Assembly: GCF_000368585.1 (NCBI RefSeq)
Contig: NZ_KB849558.1
Coordinates: forward strand, 1,379,359 to 1,443,358
DNA: 64,000 bases
Reading direction: 5' to 3'
Source of the DNA: Acinetobacter venetianus RAG-1 = CIP 110063
Lineage (GTDB): Bacteria; Pseudomonadota; Gammaproteobacteria; Pseudomonadales; Moraxellaceae
Shown here: positions 1 to 10,346 of the stretch, piece after piece
How the letters are laid out: each line of letters opens with the position of its first letter
Position numbering within the stretch: position 1 is the first letter of the stretch
Program-made: the position numbers and the translations under genes
The notes under the pieces: generated by a model
Databases searched by the model: none
What the model saw: only the letters and a program-made list of their open reading frames with translations
Told to the model about the DNA's origin: nothing

Positions 1-1
1 A

Positions 2-910
<909 letters not shown>

Positions 911-923
911 ATAGTATTCGATA

Positions 924-954
924 AAAAAAGCAAAGCTTCGGCTTTGCTTTTTTT
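924..954 (+). terminator. Rho-independent terminator of purB
   Basis: A-rich GCAAAGC stem, TTCG tetraloop, GCTTTGC and a T run. The A run on the left and T run on the right mean it could also end the convergent thioesterase gene (970-1404, minus). Confidence 0.9.
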
Positions 955-969
955 ATGTTTAAAAATAAA

Positions 970-1404
970 TTAACGGCGAATAATCATGTTGGTTGCCGTT
1001 GCATGTGCATAAAGCTTTCCCTCTTCATCACGAATATAACCTTCAGAGATCACTAAGTTACGTCCCGCATTAATCACCTTTCCTTCTGCAATTAACTGCT
1101 TATTAAATGGCAACGGACGACACATTTTCACATTCAGATCTGTTGTGCCATACCCCTCCCCAGCAGCAAGAACGGTATGTGTTGCACAACCTGTCACAGA
1201 ATCCAAGACCGTCGCAGCAAATCCACCATGCACGCCACCTAAAGGATTGGTATGTCTTTCATCTGCAATTGCGCTAAATACGATGCGTCCATGTTCTACT
1301 TCTAGTGGCTTCATCGGCATTGTTTTTGCGATCCCCGGCTCAGGAACTAAGCCTTGAGCAAACGCTTGCATTATTTCCAAACCAGTCATTTCTAATGGAT
1401 TCAT
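970..1404 (-). CDS. PaaI-family hotdog thioesterase
   Basis: A 144-residue single-domain hotdog protein of the PaaI/acyl-CoA thioesterase type. The signature segment is GGVHGGFAATVLDSVTGCA, in which HGG followed by an acidic residue (D) marks the hotdog helix and active site. The C-terminal strand ends HATATNMIIRR. The family hydrolyses acyl-CoA or aryl-CoA thioesters; the substrate cannot be told from sequence. It stands alone, convergent with purB and divergent from the HxlR regulator at 1669, which may control it. Confidence 0.85.
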   Translation of the reverse strand: MNPLEMTGLEIMQAFAQGLVPEPGIAKTMPMKPLEVEHGRIVFSAIADERHTNPLGGVHGGFAATVLDSVTGCATHTVLAAGEGYGTTDLNVKMCRPLPFNKQLIAEGKVINAGRNLVISEGYIRDEEGKLYAHATATNMIIRR

Positions 1405-1668
1405 TAATAGTTCCTCAATTCCTTAGATTAGGGCAGAATTTCCCCATTCAGCAAATGCTTAGCAGTCACGTTGTCAGAGCTAAGCCTTTCAGCACAATTT
1501 AGATCACACTCACAAATGTAGCAGATATATTTAAGTTCTTTTTTAGAACTTATTATTCATACCATAACTATGCTAAGATAAATTGTCAACGTGATGATGT
1601 ATTTACACGTAAGACTTTACAAACTTGGCAATATTTTTTGTCTAAGGTGATATCAGTAGAGGTAAAAC

Positions 1669-2133
1669 ATGAAATGGCATGAATTGGGTGAAATGAGTTG
1701 TCCAATTGCTAGAAGCTTATCGATTTTTGGTGATCGATGGACACTTTTGATTATCCGTAATGCTTTTTTAAGAACACGCCGTTTTGACGATTTTCAGAAA
1801 CAACTGGGTATTACTCGTCACTTACTCACTGAACGTTTAAACAGACTTGTAGATAATAAAATTTTTGAAAAAGTGCTGTATCAAGAAGCACCTAAACGAT
1901 ATGAATATAAGCTAACTGAAAAAGGCTTGGCTTTATACCCGATTATCATGGCAGTCACAACTTGGGGCAATTACTGGCATAACGAAGATCATAAATATCC
2001 CGTTTTAGAATACATACACAAAGAGTGTGGGCATAAAACAAAAGCATTGATGAGTTGTGAGCATTGTCATAAAGAATTAACGGCAAAAAATACATTGCCT
2101 TATTATGACAATATCAGCCAAACCGCAGAATAG
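1669..2133 (+). CDS. HxlR-family transcriptional regulator
   Basis: A 154-residue winged-helix regulator. The HxlR signature CPIARSLSIFGDRWTLLIIR lies at residues 11-30, followed by the recognition region (FDDFQKQLGITRHLLTERLNRL) and the wing (KRYEYKLTEKG). The C-terminal tail has Cys/His pairs (ECGH, CEHCH) that could bind metal or sense redox state, as in some HxlR proteins that respond to aldehydes or quinones. The start ATG follows AGAGG. It is divergent from the thioesterase gene; the 264-base gap must hold both promoters. Target genes are unknown. Confidence 0.88.
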   Translation: MKWHELGEMSCPIARSLSIFGDRWTLLIIRNAFLRTRRFDDFQKQLGITRHLLTERLNRLVDNKIFEKVLYQEAPKRYEYKLTEKGLALYPIIMAVTTWGNYWHNEDHKYPVLEYIHKECGHKTKALMSCEHCHKELTAKNTLPYYDNISQTAE

Positions 2134-2140
2134 TAAATCA

Positions 2141-2175
2141 GAGATGAAAAAGCAGCTCAAACCCCTCTTCATCTC
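2141..2175. terminator. Possible terminator hairpin (weak)
   Basis: Inverted repeat GAGATGAA / TTCATCTC (2141-2148 and 2168-2175) just after the HxlR stop. The loop is long (19 bases) and there is no clear T run, so this is only a candidate. Confidence 0.3.
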
Positions 2176-2185
2176 CTATTTTCAA

Positions 2186-2239
2186 TTAAAAGCTAAAACC
2201 AATATTCAAATTAATTCGATATAACCATTTATCACTGCT
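2186..2239 (-). pseudogene. Remnant of a porin gene 3' end
   Basis: About 50 of 54 bases match the last codons and stop of the porin gene at 5837-7030, in the same orientation. Read on the minus strand it encodes SSDKWLYRINLNIGFSF followed by TAA, the terminal beta-strand ending in Phe that is needed for outer-membrane insertion. Upstream of this (plus coordinates above about 2240) the similarity stops and the frame closes after about 10 more codons. It is therefore a fragment, not a gene. The two copies are direct repeats flanking the 3.6-kb block of three genes at 2565-5765. Confidence 0.75.
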
Positions 2240-2564
2240 ATTGAGCCATCGGGTGCAGGAACATCTATCCATTGGCTAAGCACTGTTTTCAATTATGCTT
2301 GAGATAAAACTGGGACTTGGAAAAACATTTTCTATTAAATACCTCTTATAACATCGATTTTATCCAATCAAATCTAGATAATTAAGCCGAAATAATCTCG
2401 TTAAAATTTAGAATCAATCATCATTCAATGCCAAGTAACATGCTGTATATGCCCAAAATACAGAATGGCACAAGAAGTTAAATCCCTTAATTTATTGTCA
2501 AGACAAATCCTATTACTGACCACTACTATCAATTGAAATAGACATCGTTGATAAGTAGGTCAGT
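2240..2564. other. Intergenic region without recognisable gene
   Basis: AT-rich stretch between the porin remnant and the alpha/beta hydrolase gene. No open frame of useful length or strong hairpin was seen; it should contain the promoter for the gene starting at 2565. Confidence 0.5.
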
Positions 2565-3407
2565 ATGGCAAAACAATCAGAGAAACGATACAGCCAGTAT
2601 TGTCGTAACAATCTGACTTTTAATGTGATTGATTCAGGTCCTATTGATGGAAATCCCATCATTTTATTACATGGTTTTCCTGAAACAGCACAAAGTTGGC
2701 AAGCCACTAGTACTATTCTCAATCAGCAAAATTTCCGTACTTTTGCTATCGAACAACGGGGATATAGCTTAACAGCATCACCCAAAGGTCGTTTTCAATA
2801 TGCTCTTACAGAGTTAGTCGCGGATGTAAAAAGCTTTATTGATCTTCTTGGAGAACCTGTGTATGTCATTGGTCATGATTGGGGTTCAATTGTCGCCTGC
2901 GAGTTGGCCCAGCAATATCCTAATCTAGTCAAGCATCTCATTTTAGTTTCCGTTCCACATACCGGTGCATTCCTAAAATCCATGCTCAGCAGCACTCAAA
3001 TCCTTACCTCGTACTATATTGGCTTTTTCCAATTACCTTTTATTCCCGAACTGTTGTTTAAAAGAGCCAAATTACTTAGCCATATTTTCTTGAAAAACTC
3101 AGGGATGAATGCTGAACAAATCAAGGATTTTCAGCAGTATTTCATTCAAGAAAATCGTATCGGCACAGCAATTAACTGGTATCGCAGTATGCCACTTGCA
3201 CCGATTAGCTCAACCTTTAAGAAAGTAAAAGTTCCGACCTTGTTTATCTGGGGAAATAAAGATATTGCAGTTGGAAAGAAAAGTGCTCAGCTCAATAAAC
3301 AATTCTTTATTGGCCCATATCAGGAAGTACACATGGATGCGACACACTGGATTCCTACTCAAAATGCTGAACAACTTAGCCAATATTTTCTCAATGCAGT
3401 CAATTAA
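2565..3407 (+). CDS. Alpha/beta hydrolase, epoxide hydrolase / dehalogenase type
   Basis: A 280-residue hydrolase. HGFPE (36-40) forms the oxyanion hole, GHDWGS places the nucleophile at Asp105, and LFIWGNKD and ATHWIPTQ near the C-terminus supply the acid and the catalytic His. An Asp nucleophile followed by Trp is the pattern of soluble epoxide hydrolases and haloalkane dehalogenases rather than Ser esterases. The next gene starts 11 bases after its stop, so the two are very likely co-transcribed. Substrate unknown. Confidence 0.85.
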   Translation: MAKQSEKRYSQYCRNNLTFNVIDSGPIDGNPIILLHGFPETAQSWQATSTILNQQNFRTFAIEQRGYSLTASPKGRFQYALTELVADVKSFIDLLGEPVYVIGHDWGSIVACELAQQYPNLVKHLILVSVPHTGAFLKSMLSSTQILTSYYIGFFQLPFIPELLFKRAKLLSHIFLKNSGMNAEQIKDFQQYFIQENRIGTAINWYRSMPLAPISSTFKKVKVPTLFIWGNKDIAVGKKSAQLNKQFFIGPYQEVHMDATHWIPTQNAEQLSQYFLNAVN

Positions 3408-3418
3408 GGAGAATGAAA

Positions 3419-4348
3419 ATGCACCCTCAGCAACGCTTAGAAAATCACACCTTAAACCAACGTCGTGTTCAGTTTGATTTTAGCCAAACACCTGAACACT
3501 GGATTTACGACAATCCATTTGCAACCCATTTGATCAATGCCGTTCATCTTATTTTACCTGTGGGTGAATTATGGATGTGCCGCTCTTTTAATGAAGCACT
3601 ACCCTACGTCACAGATGAAAAACTCCGTTCCGATGTAAAGGGTTTTGTACACCAAGAAGCTCATCATGCATCTGCACATAAAGTGGCTCAAGACTATTTA
3701 AGATATTATGGTTATGAAATTGATGAGTTTATTGCTTCGTTGGATCTCATCTTCAAACAACTCAATACAGCGCCCTTTGGTTTAGCACTTGCAAAAAATC
3801 AGGAATATCGTTGGTTAACGATTCGTGTTGGTATTGCCGCTGCAATTGAACACTTCACCACTATGTTAGGTACATGGTGTTTAGATGATAAACCTTGGCA
3901 AAATAAAACTGCTGATGCAATGATGTCTGACTTAATGACTTGGCATTTGGCTGAAGAAGTTGAGCATCGCAGCGTGGCTTTTGATTTATATATGCATTTA
4001 TGTGGTGAAAATAATAAAGCTTTTGCCTATCTGCAACGCCAAACAATTATGTTGGCTGTAGCTCCGTTATTCACCTTTGCCATTTATAATTGCTTTAAGA
4101 AACTTGCACAACAAGACCAGCATGCTCATCCTTATAAAAACTACGGATTGATTCGCGCTTTAGGGCACACTGCAATTGAAAATGCTCGTAGCAAACAAGT
4201 ACCAAGTTTTTTCTCTATGATTTTCAGCTTAAGACATTGGGTTAAAACAAGCTATCACCCTTATCATGAGGGTGATACCAACAAGGCATTACAGGTGTTA
4301 AGCCACTCTCCTGCTGTCAAAGCCTTAACCAAACTTCGTGCTTGTTAA
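3419..4348 (+). CDS. Predicted metal-dependent hydrolase (PF10118-type)
   Basis: About 309 residues, all-helical by appearance. It has the conserved acidic/His sites of this family: FVHQEAHHASAH near residue 80 and WHLAEEVEHRSVAFD in the middle. These E-x2-H pairs suggest a di-iron or other dinuclear metal centre. Two in-frame ATGs occur at 3413 and 3419; the AAGGAG motif ends about 7 bases before 3419 but touches 3413, so 3419 is preferred. Probably an operon with the preceding hydrolase. The true reaction of this family is poorly known. Confidence 0.8.
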   Translation: MHPQQRLENHTLNQRRVQFDFSQTPEHWIYDNPFATHLINAVHLILPVGELWMCRSFNEALPYVTDEKLRSDVKGFVHQEAHHASAHKVAQDYLRYYGYEIDEFIASLDLIFKQLNTAPFGLALAKNQEYRWLTIRVGIAAAIEHFTTMLGTWCLDDKPWQNKTADAMMSDLMTWHLAEEVEHRSVAFDLYMHLCGENNKAFAYLQRQTIMLAVAPLFTFAIYNCFKKLAQQDQHAHPYKNYGLIRALGHTAIENARSKQVPSFFSMIFSLRHWVKTSYHPYHEGDTNKALQVLSHSPAVKALTKLRAC

Positions 4349-4376
4349 TTTTTACAACTAAACGCTTTTCTCTTTT

Positions 4377-4399
4377 AGGCACATGATGTGCCTTTTTTT
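4377..4399 (+). terminator. Rho-independent terminator
   Basis: AGGCACAT-G-ATGTGCCT hairpin followed by seven T, 28 bases after the metal-dependent hydrolase stop. It closes the two-gene operon 2565-4348. Confidence 0.9.
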
Positions 4400-4769
4400 G
4401 ATGGAATCAAAGGTCTTGGACAGCTAAAGCTTTTTGAGTTTTATTTATAGAGGAAATAAGTGATTTTGAAATTTTTGATTATATTCATCAACAGCAAAAG
4501 TAGAGCCTCTAACTATTTAAATGATTATCTTATAAAGACTTAACCATCAATGCTAGATTAAAATAATCAAAGTCAAATGTATAAGCTGATGGAACAAATA
4601 AGACGTGATTGATTATTCACTCGGCAGTTTTCGCGCTGAACAAGACTATTCTGTCCTTTGATGATAAATAAGCTTGAATCTTAATTCGCTAAGATAGATA
4701 TCGCAATCAGTAAGATTGATTAATCGGAATAGGGTTAAAGGATTTGACTTCGAGACGAGCAGAGCAATT
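4400..4769. other. Intergenic region before AraC gene
   Basis: About 370 bases of AT-rich sequence between the terminator and the AraC-family gene. No RNA gene or convincing coding frame was seen. It must carry the AraC-family promoter. Confidence 0.5.
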
Positions 4770-5765
4770 ATGACTGAAATTCCAAGTATTCCATCGGTTC
4801 TATTAGAACTCATTGTAAAGTATCTACAACAAAACAATATTTCGAACTTGCAGTTAGAAGAACTCAACAAACAATATGCCCATCAAGCCAGAATGCCATT
4901 ACATAAATGGTGGAATTTACTCGAACAAATTTATCAACAGCATCCAACACCTGTTTTGGGGCATTATATTGGTGAACTCTCTGAACCCCATCATATTCAT
5001 ATTTTAGGTTATTTGGCCTTATCTAGCCCTAGTTTGATCAGCTTTTTGAATTGCTTTAAAAATTTCCAACCCCTTTTACAAAATTCAGCGTCATTCTCTA
5101 TTTTGCAGAAAGAAGAACGATTTTGTATGTGTTGGACGCCTGTGATACATAAAAACTCTCAGCTTTCCAATGAGGTATTAGTATCTGGTGTATTAAGTAC
5201 CATGAGAAAAATTTTACATCGACCCGATATTCAACCTTTAGAAATTGAATTTTCTGCAACCGCACCAATCGACATTGCTCCCTATGAAGAAGTATATGGA
5301 TGTCCCATTAGTTTTTATTCAGATGTATTGAGATTATGGCTACCACTTGAAATCCTAAATTTGCCGATTCCCAGCCGTGACCCACATTTAAAAAAACTAT
5401 TAGATCAACAAGCAGAAGCCCTACTTAAAAGTATTCCAAATCCAGATACTTTCTTAAAAGACTTACAGCTACTAATTGTTAATATGCTTAAAATTGGTGA
5501 ACCTTCGGCGGAGAATATTGCCAAACAGATGAACCTTTCATTAAGGAGCTTTTATCGCAAACTCAGTAGTTATAACTTACAGTACAGTGATTTAGTGAAA
5601 AGTATTCGTTTAGAACTAGCAAAGACTTACCTCACTCAGTCAGAACTAGCCCTCACAGAAATCGGATTATTGCTCGGATACGCAGAACAAAGTGCCTTTA
5701 GCCGTGCATTTAAACAATGGGAAAATATGTCTCCATCTGAATATCGAAAAAGCCATCGCTCTTAG
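4770..5765 (+). CDS. AraC-family regulator with PF12625-type N-terminal domain
   Basis: About 331 residues from the ATG at 4770; a longer frame begins at a TTG at 4716 but that start has no good ribosome site and makes the protein unusually long. The N-terminal two thirds resemble the ligand-binding domain of OruR/ArgR-type AraC regulators. The C-terminus has the double helix-turn-helix: NIAKQMNLSLRSFYRKLSS, then LTEIGLLLGYAEQSAFSRAF and PSEYRK. It follows the hydrolase pair in the same direction and may regulate it. Ligand unknown. Confidence 0.85.
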   Translation: MTEIPSIPSVLLELIVKYLQQNNISNLQLEELNKQYAHQARMPLHKWWNLLEQIYQQHPTPVLGHYIGELSEPHHIHILGYLALSSPSLISFLNCFKNFQPLLQNSASFSILQKEERFCMCWTPVIHKNSQLSNEVLVSGVLSTMRKILHRPDIQPLEIEFSATAPIDIAPYEEVYGCPISFYSDVLRLWLPLEILNLPIPSRDPHLKKLLDQQAEALLKSIPNPDTFLKDLQLLIVNMLKIGEPSAENIAKQMNLSLRSFYRKLSSYNLQYSDLVKSIRLELAKTYLTQSELALTEIGLLLGYAEQSAFSRAFKQWENMSPSEYRKSHRS

Positions 5766-5836
5766 CGGCTTATTGAAAAAGGAGCGAATCATGGTAATGA
5801 CCAACTCCCTCTTGGAAAATATCGATCACAATCTAT

Positions 5837-7030
5837 TTAAAAGCTAAAGCCAAGATTCAAATTAATTCGATATAACCATTTATCACTATTCGGCGATACC
5901 GTAGACGTAAATCCAGTGGCATTAGTAGCTCCGCCAATAATATTGGAGTTTTTACCCCACGTATAATCTGCCCAAACCATAAATGGTGACGCAATAAACA
6001 TCATACCTGTTGTATTCATTTGTGAATCTGACCAATCATCGCGTTTTTTATCTAAGTAACTATAATCATTATAGAAACGAATCGCTTTTAATTTACCCAT
6101 ATCTTGCACAGGTAAGGTATAAGCAAGGTTCAGACTGGCAACTGTTCCTTCAGATGCAATGAAATAAGCAGGTGTTAAACCATTTGCACCCATCAGTGTC
6201 ATATCATCATTTACCCCATCAGGGTTTTTCGCATCGTATTGATAATGAATCACTGAGCTTTGTAAATTAAATCGTTTGTAGTTGTTATCGGTATGCAATC
6301 CAACTGCATAATATTTGCCGTTTTTATCGGTCGTCTTATTATGTAGTTGAGCAATTGCACCTGAAACACCAAACTCTTGCTTACCAAAATCCGTTTCCAA
6401 TTTTCGAACAATACGTGTGTTAAGTTGGTGACGCTTTTCATTTTGATAAGCACTTTGGGTTGGAAATGCATTCTCAGATAAATCATCATAAGTCGCGCTT
6501 TCAGGTGAATATCGCAAATTGGTTGAAAGCATCTCTGGATAATAGCCTAGCTTTAAATCCCAATCTTTATTGTGAAAATTCCAATTTATACCTGGCGCGA
6601 TATTGTTGCCATAACCGAGGAAAAATGGAATGTGGTAAGTCCATCCATTTTGCGGATAAGGATAAATTGCAAATGGTTTGTAGACAAAACCTGCTTCAAT
6701 GTTATTGTTTTCATTTAGGTTATATCCAACATAGGCTTTTTCAATTGATCGTTTTTCTTGATCTTGAAAAAGATAACTGGCATTGAAATAGGCATCATCA
6801 AATTTACCTTTTAGATCAACCCTAAAAATATCAAAATGGAGTTTCCCAAAACCACCATTCTCACCTTCCCAGTTTTCATAACGCTGGTTAAGTCGAACTA
6901 CCCCACCTAACTGAACAGAATCTGTTCCGTCTTCACTTTTCCACTGTAATGCTGAGCTCTGTGCAAATACATTAGACATCCCACCTAAATAAACTGCGCC
7001 TAGCATCACAACCATAGCTGTCTTTTTCAT
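5837..7030 (-). CDS. Outer-membrane porin (DcaP/OprO-like)
   Basis: A 397-residue outer-membrane protein. It has a signal peptide (MKKTAMVVMLGAVYLGGMSN, cleavage near VFAQ), alternating beta-strands throughout, and a C-terminal strand YRINLNLGFSF ending in Phe, the signal for BAM-dependent insertion. It is the last gene of the fourteen-gene catabolic run and probably lets that pathway's substrate cross the outer membrane. The 158-base gap from the preceding gene could hold its own promoter. An AGGA motif 7 bases before the ATG supports the start. A fragment of its 3' end is duplicated at 2186. Confidence 0.85.
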   Translation of the reverse strand: MKKTAMVVMLGAVYLGGMSNVFAQSSALQWKSEDGTDSVQLGGVVRLNQRYENWEGENGGFGKLHFDIFRVDLKGKFDDAYFNASYLFQDQEKRSIEKAYVGYNLNENNNIEAGFVYKPFAIYPYPQNGWTYHIPFFLGYGNNIAPGINWNFHNKDWDLKLGYYPEMLSTNLRYSPESATYDDLSENAFPTQSAYQNEKRHQLNTRIVRKLETDFGKQEFGVSGAIAQLHNKTTDKNGKYYAVGLHTDNNYKRFNLQSSVIHYQYDAKNPDGVNDDMTLMGANGLTPAYFIASEGTVASLNLAYTLPVQDMGKLKAIRFYNDYSYLDKKRDDWSDSQMNTTGMMFIASPFMVWADYTWGKNSNIIGGATNATGFTSTVSPNSDKWLYRINLNLGFSF

Positions 7031-7188
7031 TTCATATTCCTTCGGTTTTTTACCAACAATCCTATTGGTTTGGTTTTTGTTTTACCTATAAAACATAGTT
7101 TTTATTGTTTTTTAGGCAAAAAATTTTTACCTGCTGTAATTTAATGGACATTCGGCTTCATCGCCCAATGACCGAATGCCCAAACTGG

Positions 7189-8829
7189 TTAATACAATTT
7201 CTTCTGCGGTGGTCCTGCAAAATTAAGTGGCCCAATCGAATTCATATCGAGTTCAATCACTGTTGGCCCTTGGAAATCAATTGCCTCTTGAATTGCCGTT
7301 TTGAATTCATCAGCACTGCCAACTTTCCAGCTTTTCACGCCCATTGCCTCACCTAAAACTTTGTAATCTGGTGTATGCAATTCATTGAAATACTGACGAC
7401 CACCGAAGTAATTGTTTTGAATACCTCTCATTACCCCATAACCACCATCATTCATGATCATGAGTACCATATTGGTATTCTCTTGAGCCATGGTAGCAAT
7501 CTCTCCGATCCCCAACATCAAGCCACCATCACCAACTAAACCGATCACTTTTTTATCAGGATTGGCAATTGAGGCACCAATTGCAGTCGCTAAACCAAGA
7601 CCAATTGCGCCTGCCAATGAATGAATATTTTGATTTGGTGCTTGTACTGGGAATAATCGACTGCCCCATGTACTACCTGACATCGTAATATCACGAACAA
7701 AAATTCCATCTTGTGGCAAAGCTGCACGGAGGTGATCACAGATCAATGCATATTGATCAAGCTGTGTACGTAATGCATTGATTGCTGCCTGTTTCGCGGC
7801 AACAACTGCTGCATCATATTCAGTATCTACTTTAGATACGTTCGCTAAGCCTGTTAGAATACGTTGCAATACATCTTTTGCATCACCACAAATAAAATTA
7901 CGAATTTTGTAATTACGTTGTTGTGCAACAGGGTTGGCATCGATTTGAATAATATTGTCAGGGAACTGCACTGAATAGGTTTTGGTTTCATTACTACGTA
8001 AACGAGAACCCACAACAACCAATAAATCTGCATCTTTTAAAAGTTGCTCAACGCCTGTTGAGTTATGAAATGCACCTAAGCTACGGGGATGCTCATCTGC
8101 CAATACACCGCGTGCATGGGTTGAAGACACTACTGGAATACCAAGATCAGCAATTGCTTTAACTTCATCAACACTATTGAGCGTACCACCGCCGATCCAA
8201 AAAATTGGACGTTTGGCTTTCTTGATTTCATCAATGATCAAATCAACTTCGGTCTGATCAGCTTGAGGCAATTCAAGTGCTTTGACTGGTCCTAAATTCA
8301 ACGGTAAATCAATTTCAGCGGCTTGAACATCAATCGGCAGTTCAACACTGACTGGTCCCATTGGCACAGTAGTCGCGACACGAATCGCTTCACGAATTAC
8401 GCCGACCGCATTGTCAGGGCTAGTAATACGAAAAGCAGCTTTGCTCGATGCACGTAAGAAAGTCAGTTGATCTTTAGTTTCGTGGATGAAACTTGCATCA
8501 CGATCCAAATATTCACGTTCAACTTGACCTGTTAAATGCAAAACTGGACTGCCTGCATTCATCGCTTCAATCAACGAACCCACCGCATTACCTGCACCTG
8601 CACCAGTGCTGGTTAAAGCAACGCCCAAACCTTTAAAGCGTGAATGACCATCTGCCATCGTCACCGCACCAGCTTCGCCACGCGCCGCAACAAAGCGAAT
8701 TTTCTCACGGCGACCTACGGCATCAGCTATTGGTAAATTGTGAATTGAAATAACACCATAAATACTATCGACTTGGTGCGCCTCTAAAACACGAGCGATT
8801 GCTTCACCTACATTTACACGTTCTGTCAT
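7189..8829 (-). CDS. ThDP-dependent enzyme (acetolactate synthase / benzoylformate decarboxylase family)
   Basis: About 546 residues with the three domains of the family. The catalytic Glu that activates thiamine diphosphate sits in AARGEAGA, and the Mg/diphosphate motif begins GDGGLML and ends NDGGYG. The longest frame starts at a TTG (8844), but the ATG at 8829 lies 8 bases after GAGGA and is preferred. In this operon, next to an aldehyde dehydrogenase, a 2-oxo-acid decarboxylase giving an aldehyde is the simplest role; a carboligase or lyase is possible. Substrate unknown. Confidence 0.85.
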   Translation of the reverse strand: MTERVNVGEAIARVLEAHQVDSIYGVISIHNLPIADAVGRREKIRFVAARGEAGAVTMADGHSRFKGLGVALTSTGAGAGNAVGSLIEAMNAGSPVLHLTGQVEREYLDRDASFIHETKDQLTFLRASSKAAFRITSPDNAVGVIREAIRVATTVPMGPVSVELPIDVQAAEIDLPLNLGPVKALELPQADQTEVDLIIDEIKKAKRPIFWIGGGTLNSVDEVKAIADLGIPVVSSTHARGVLADEHPRSLGAFHNSTGVEQLLKDADLLVVVGSRLRSNETKTYSVQFPDNIIQIDANPVAQQRNYKIRNFICGDAKDVLQRILTGLANVSKVDTEYDAAVVAAKQAAINALRTQLDQYALICDHLRAALPQDGIFVRDITMSGSTWGSRLFPVQAPNQNIHSLAGAIGLGLATAIGASIANPDKKVIGLVGDGGLMLGIGEIATMAQENTNMVLMIMNDGGYGVMRGIQNNYFGGRQYFNELHTPDYKVLGEAMGVKSWKVGSADEFKTAIQEAIDFQGPTVIELDMNSIGPLNFAGPPQKKLY

Positions 8830-8868
8830 TACTATATTCCTCAAAAACTTGTTCTTTCCATGAATTTA

Positions 8869-10335
8869 TTAATCGCACCAAGGATTTGGCTGTTCGCTTA
8901 ATCCCATATAAATGCTTTTCTGTTGCATATACGCCAAGATGCCTAAACGACCTTTTTCACGTCCAATTCCACTTTCTTTGAAACCGCCAAATGGTGCGGA
9001 GATAGAGAATTTTTTATAGGTATTGATCCAGACTGTTCCGACTTCTAAAGCCCGTGCAAGTTGCCACGCTTTACGATAGTTTTCAGTCCAAATCCCCGCG
9101 GCCAAGCCGAAACAACTATCATTGGCTTGGGCAATTAAATCTGCCTCATCGTCATATTTCATGACCACCAACACAGGGCCAAAAATTTCTTCCTGACAGG
9201 TTTGAGCTGAGTTATTTAGACCTGTGATAATGGTTGGTAAATAGAAGCTACCTTTTGCTAAATCACCTTCAGTCAATGCCTCACCGCCGACAAGAACCTG
9301 ACCGCCTTCTTTTTTGGCCAATTGAACATAAGCATCAACAGAAGCTAAATGTTTAGGATTGATCAAAGAACCTAAATGCATCCCTGCTGTTTCAGGATGT
9401 CCAACACGTAAACCCTTGGTTATTTCAACCAAACGATTTAAGAATTGATCGTAAATGCTGTGATGAACGAATAAGCGTGATCCTGCAATACATGCCTGAC
9501 CTGCTGAGCTAAAAATGCCATAAGCCACACCTTTTGCTGCAAGCTCAATATCAGCATCTTGCATCACGATTGTTGGCGATTTCCCACCAAGTTCTAAAGA
9601 TGTAGTGATTAGCTTATCTGCTGCGATGTGTGCTAAATGACGCCCCGTACTCGTTCCACCCGTAAATGAAATTTTGCGTACCAATGGATGCTTTACGATT
9701 GCATCACCAATAACTGAGCCACGACCGACCAACACACTCAATAAACCTTTAGGTAAACCTGCTTCTTCAAAAATTTTGGCAAGTTCTAAAGCGATCAAAG
9801 ACGTCACTTCTGCTGGTTTTAGAATGACTGCATTACCACCAGCCAATGCTGGAGCTAACTTTTGCACTTCACTGGCAATCGGTGAATTCCACGGGGTAAT
9901 TGCAGCCACTACACCTACAGGTTCATGCACACTCATGGTCATAAAATCTGGAGCACGTTGTGTGGTCAACTCATCATTTAAGGTTTCACACGCTGCTGCG
10001 ACATAACGCGCTGTTGCAGCCGCACTCAAGGTTAAGGCACGCGTCTCAGCCAGTGGCTTACCATTGTCACGCGTTTGAAGTCGAGAAAGCTCGTCTACTC
10101 GCGCTTCAATAATGTCAGCCACTTTATATAAAATACGTGCGCGCTCGTGTGGCATACTGTTGCGCCATGAAGACTGTCGCCAAGCAAGATCCGCTTTTTC
10201 TACCGCTTCATTGACATCATCCAAACTCGCCGTTGAAATCTCAGCATTCACAGATTGATCTGCTGGAAATACACTTTGAATCTTGTCGCCTCGACCTAAT
10301 CGCCATTCACCAGCGATATAAATTTCCTTTACCAT
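8869..10335 (-). CDS. NAD(P)-dependent aldehyde dehydrogenase
   Basis: About 488 residues with a complete ALDH core: ITPWNSP, LKPAEVT, FTGGTSTGR, the general base in LELGGKS, the catalytic Cys in SAGQACIAGSR, and EEIFGPV near the C-terminus. The ATG at 10335 follows AAAGGA at 8 bases; the upstream TTG start of the longer frame is unlikely. It lies 11 bases after the aspartate-dehydrogenase-like gene and 39 before the ThDP enzyme gene, so it probably oxidises an aldehyde made in this pathway. Confidence 0.93.
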   Translation of the reverse strand: MVKEIYIAGEWRLGRGDKIQSVFPADQSVNAEISTASLDDVNEAVEKADLAWRQSSWRNSMPHERARILYKVADIIEARVDELSRLQTRDNGKPLAETRALTLSAAATARYVAAACETLNDELTTQRAPDFMTMSVHEPVGVVAAITPWNSPIASEVQKLAPALAGGNAVILKPAEVTSLIALELAKIFEEAGLPKGLLSVLVGRGSVIGDAIVKHPLVRKISFTGGTSTGRHLAHIAADKLITTSLELGGKSPTIVMQDADIELAAKGVAYGIFSSAGQACIAGSRLFVHHSIYDQFLNRLVEITKGLRVGHPETAGMHLGSLINPKHLASVDAYVQLAKKEGGQVLVGGEALTEGDLAKGSFYLPTIITGLNNSAQTCQEEIFGPVLVVMKYDDEADLIAQANDSCFGLAAGIWTENYRKAWQLARALEVGTVWINTYKKFSISAPFGGFKESGIGREKGRLGILAYMQQKSIYMGLSEQPNPWCD

Positions 10336-10346
10336 GATCAAATCCT

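Noticed and set aside
4716..4769. Upstream extension of the AraC gene from a TTG start
   Set aside because: No ribosome site, adds 18 non-conserved residues; the ATG at 4770 fits family length better.
9674..10006. Plus-strand open frame of 110 codons
   Set aside because: Lies wholly antisense to the aldehyde dehydrogenase gene, has no family features and no ribosome site; a shadow of codon bias.
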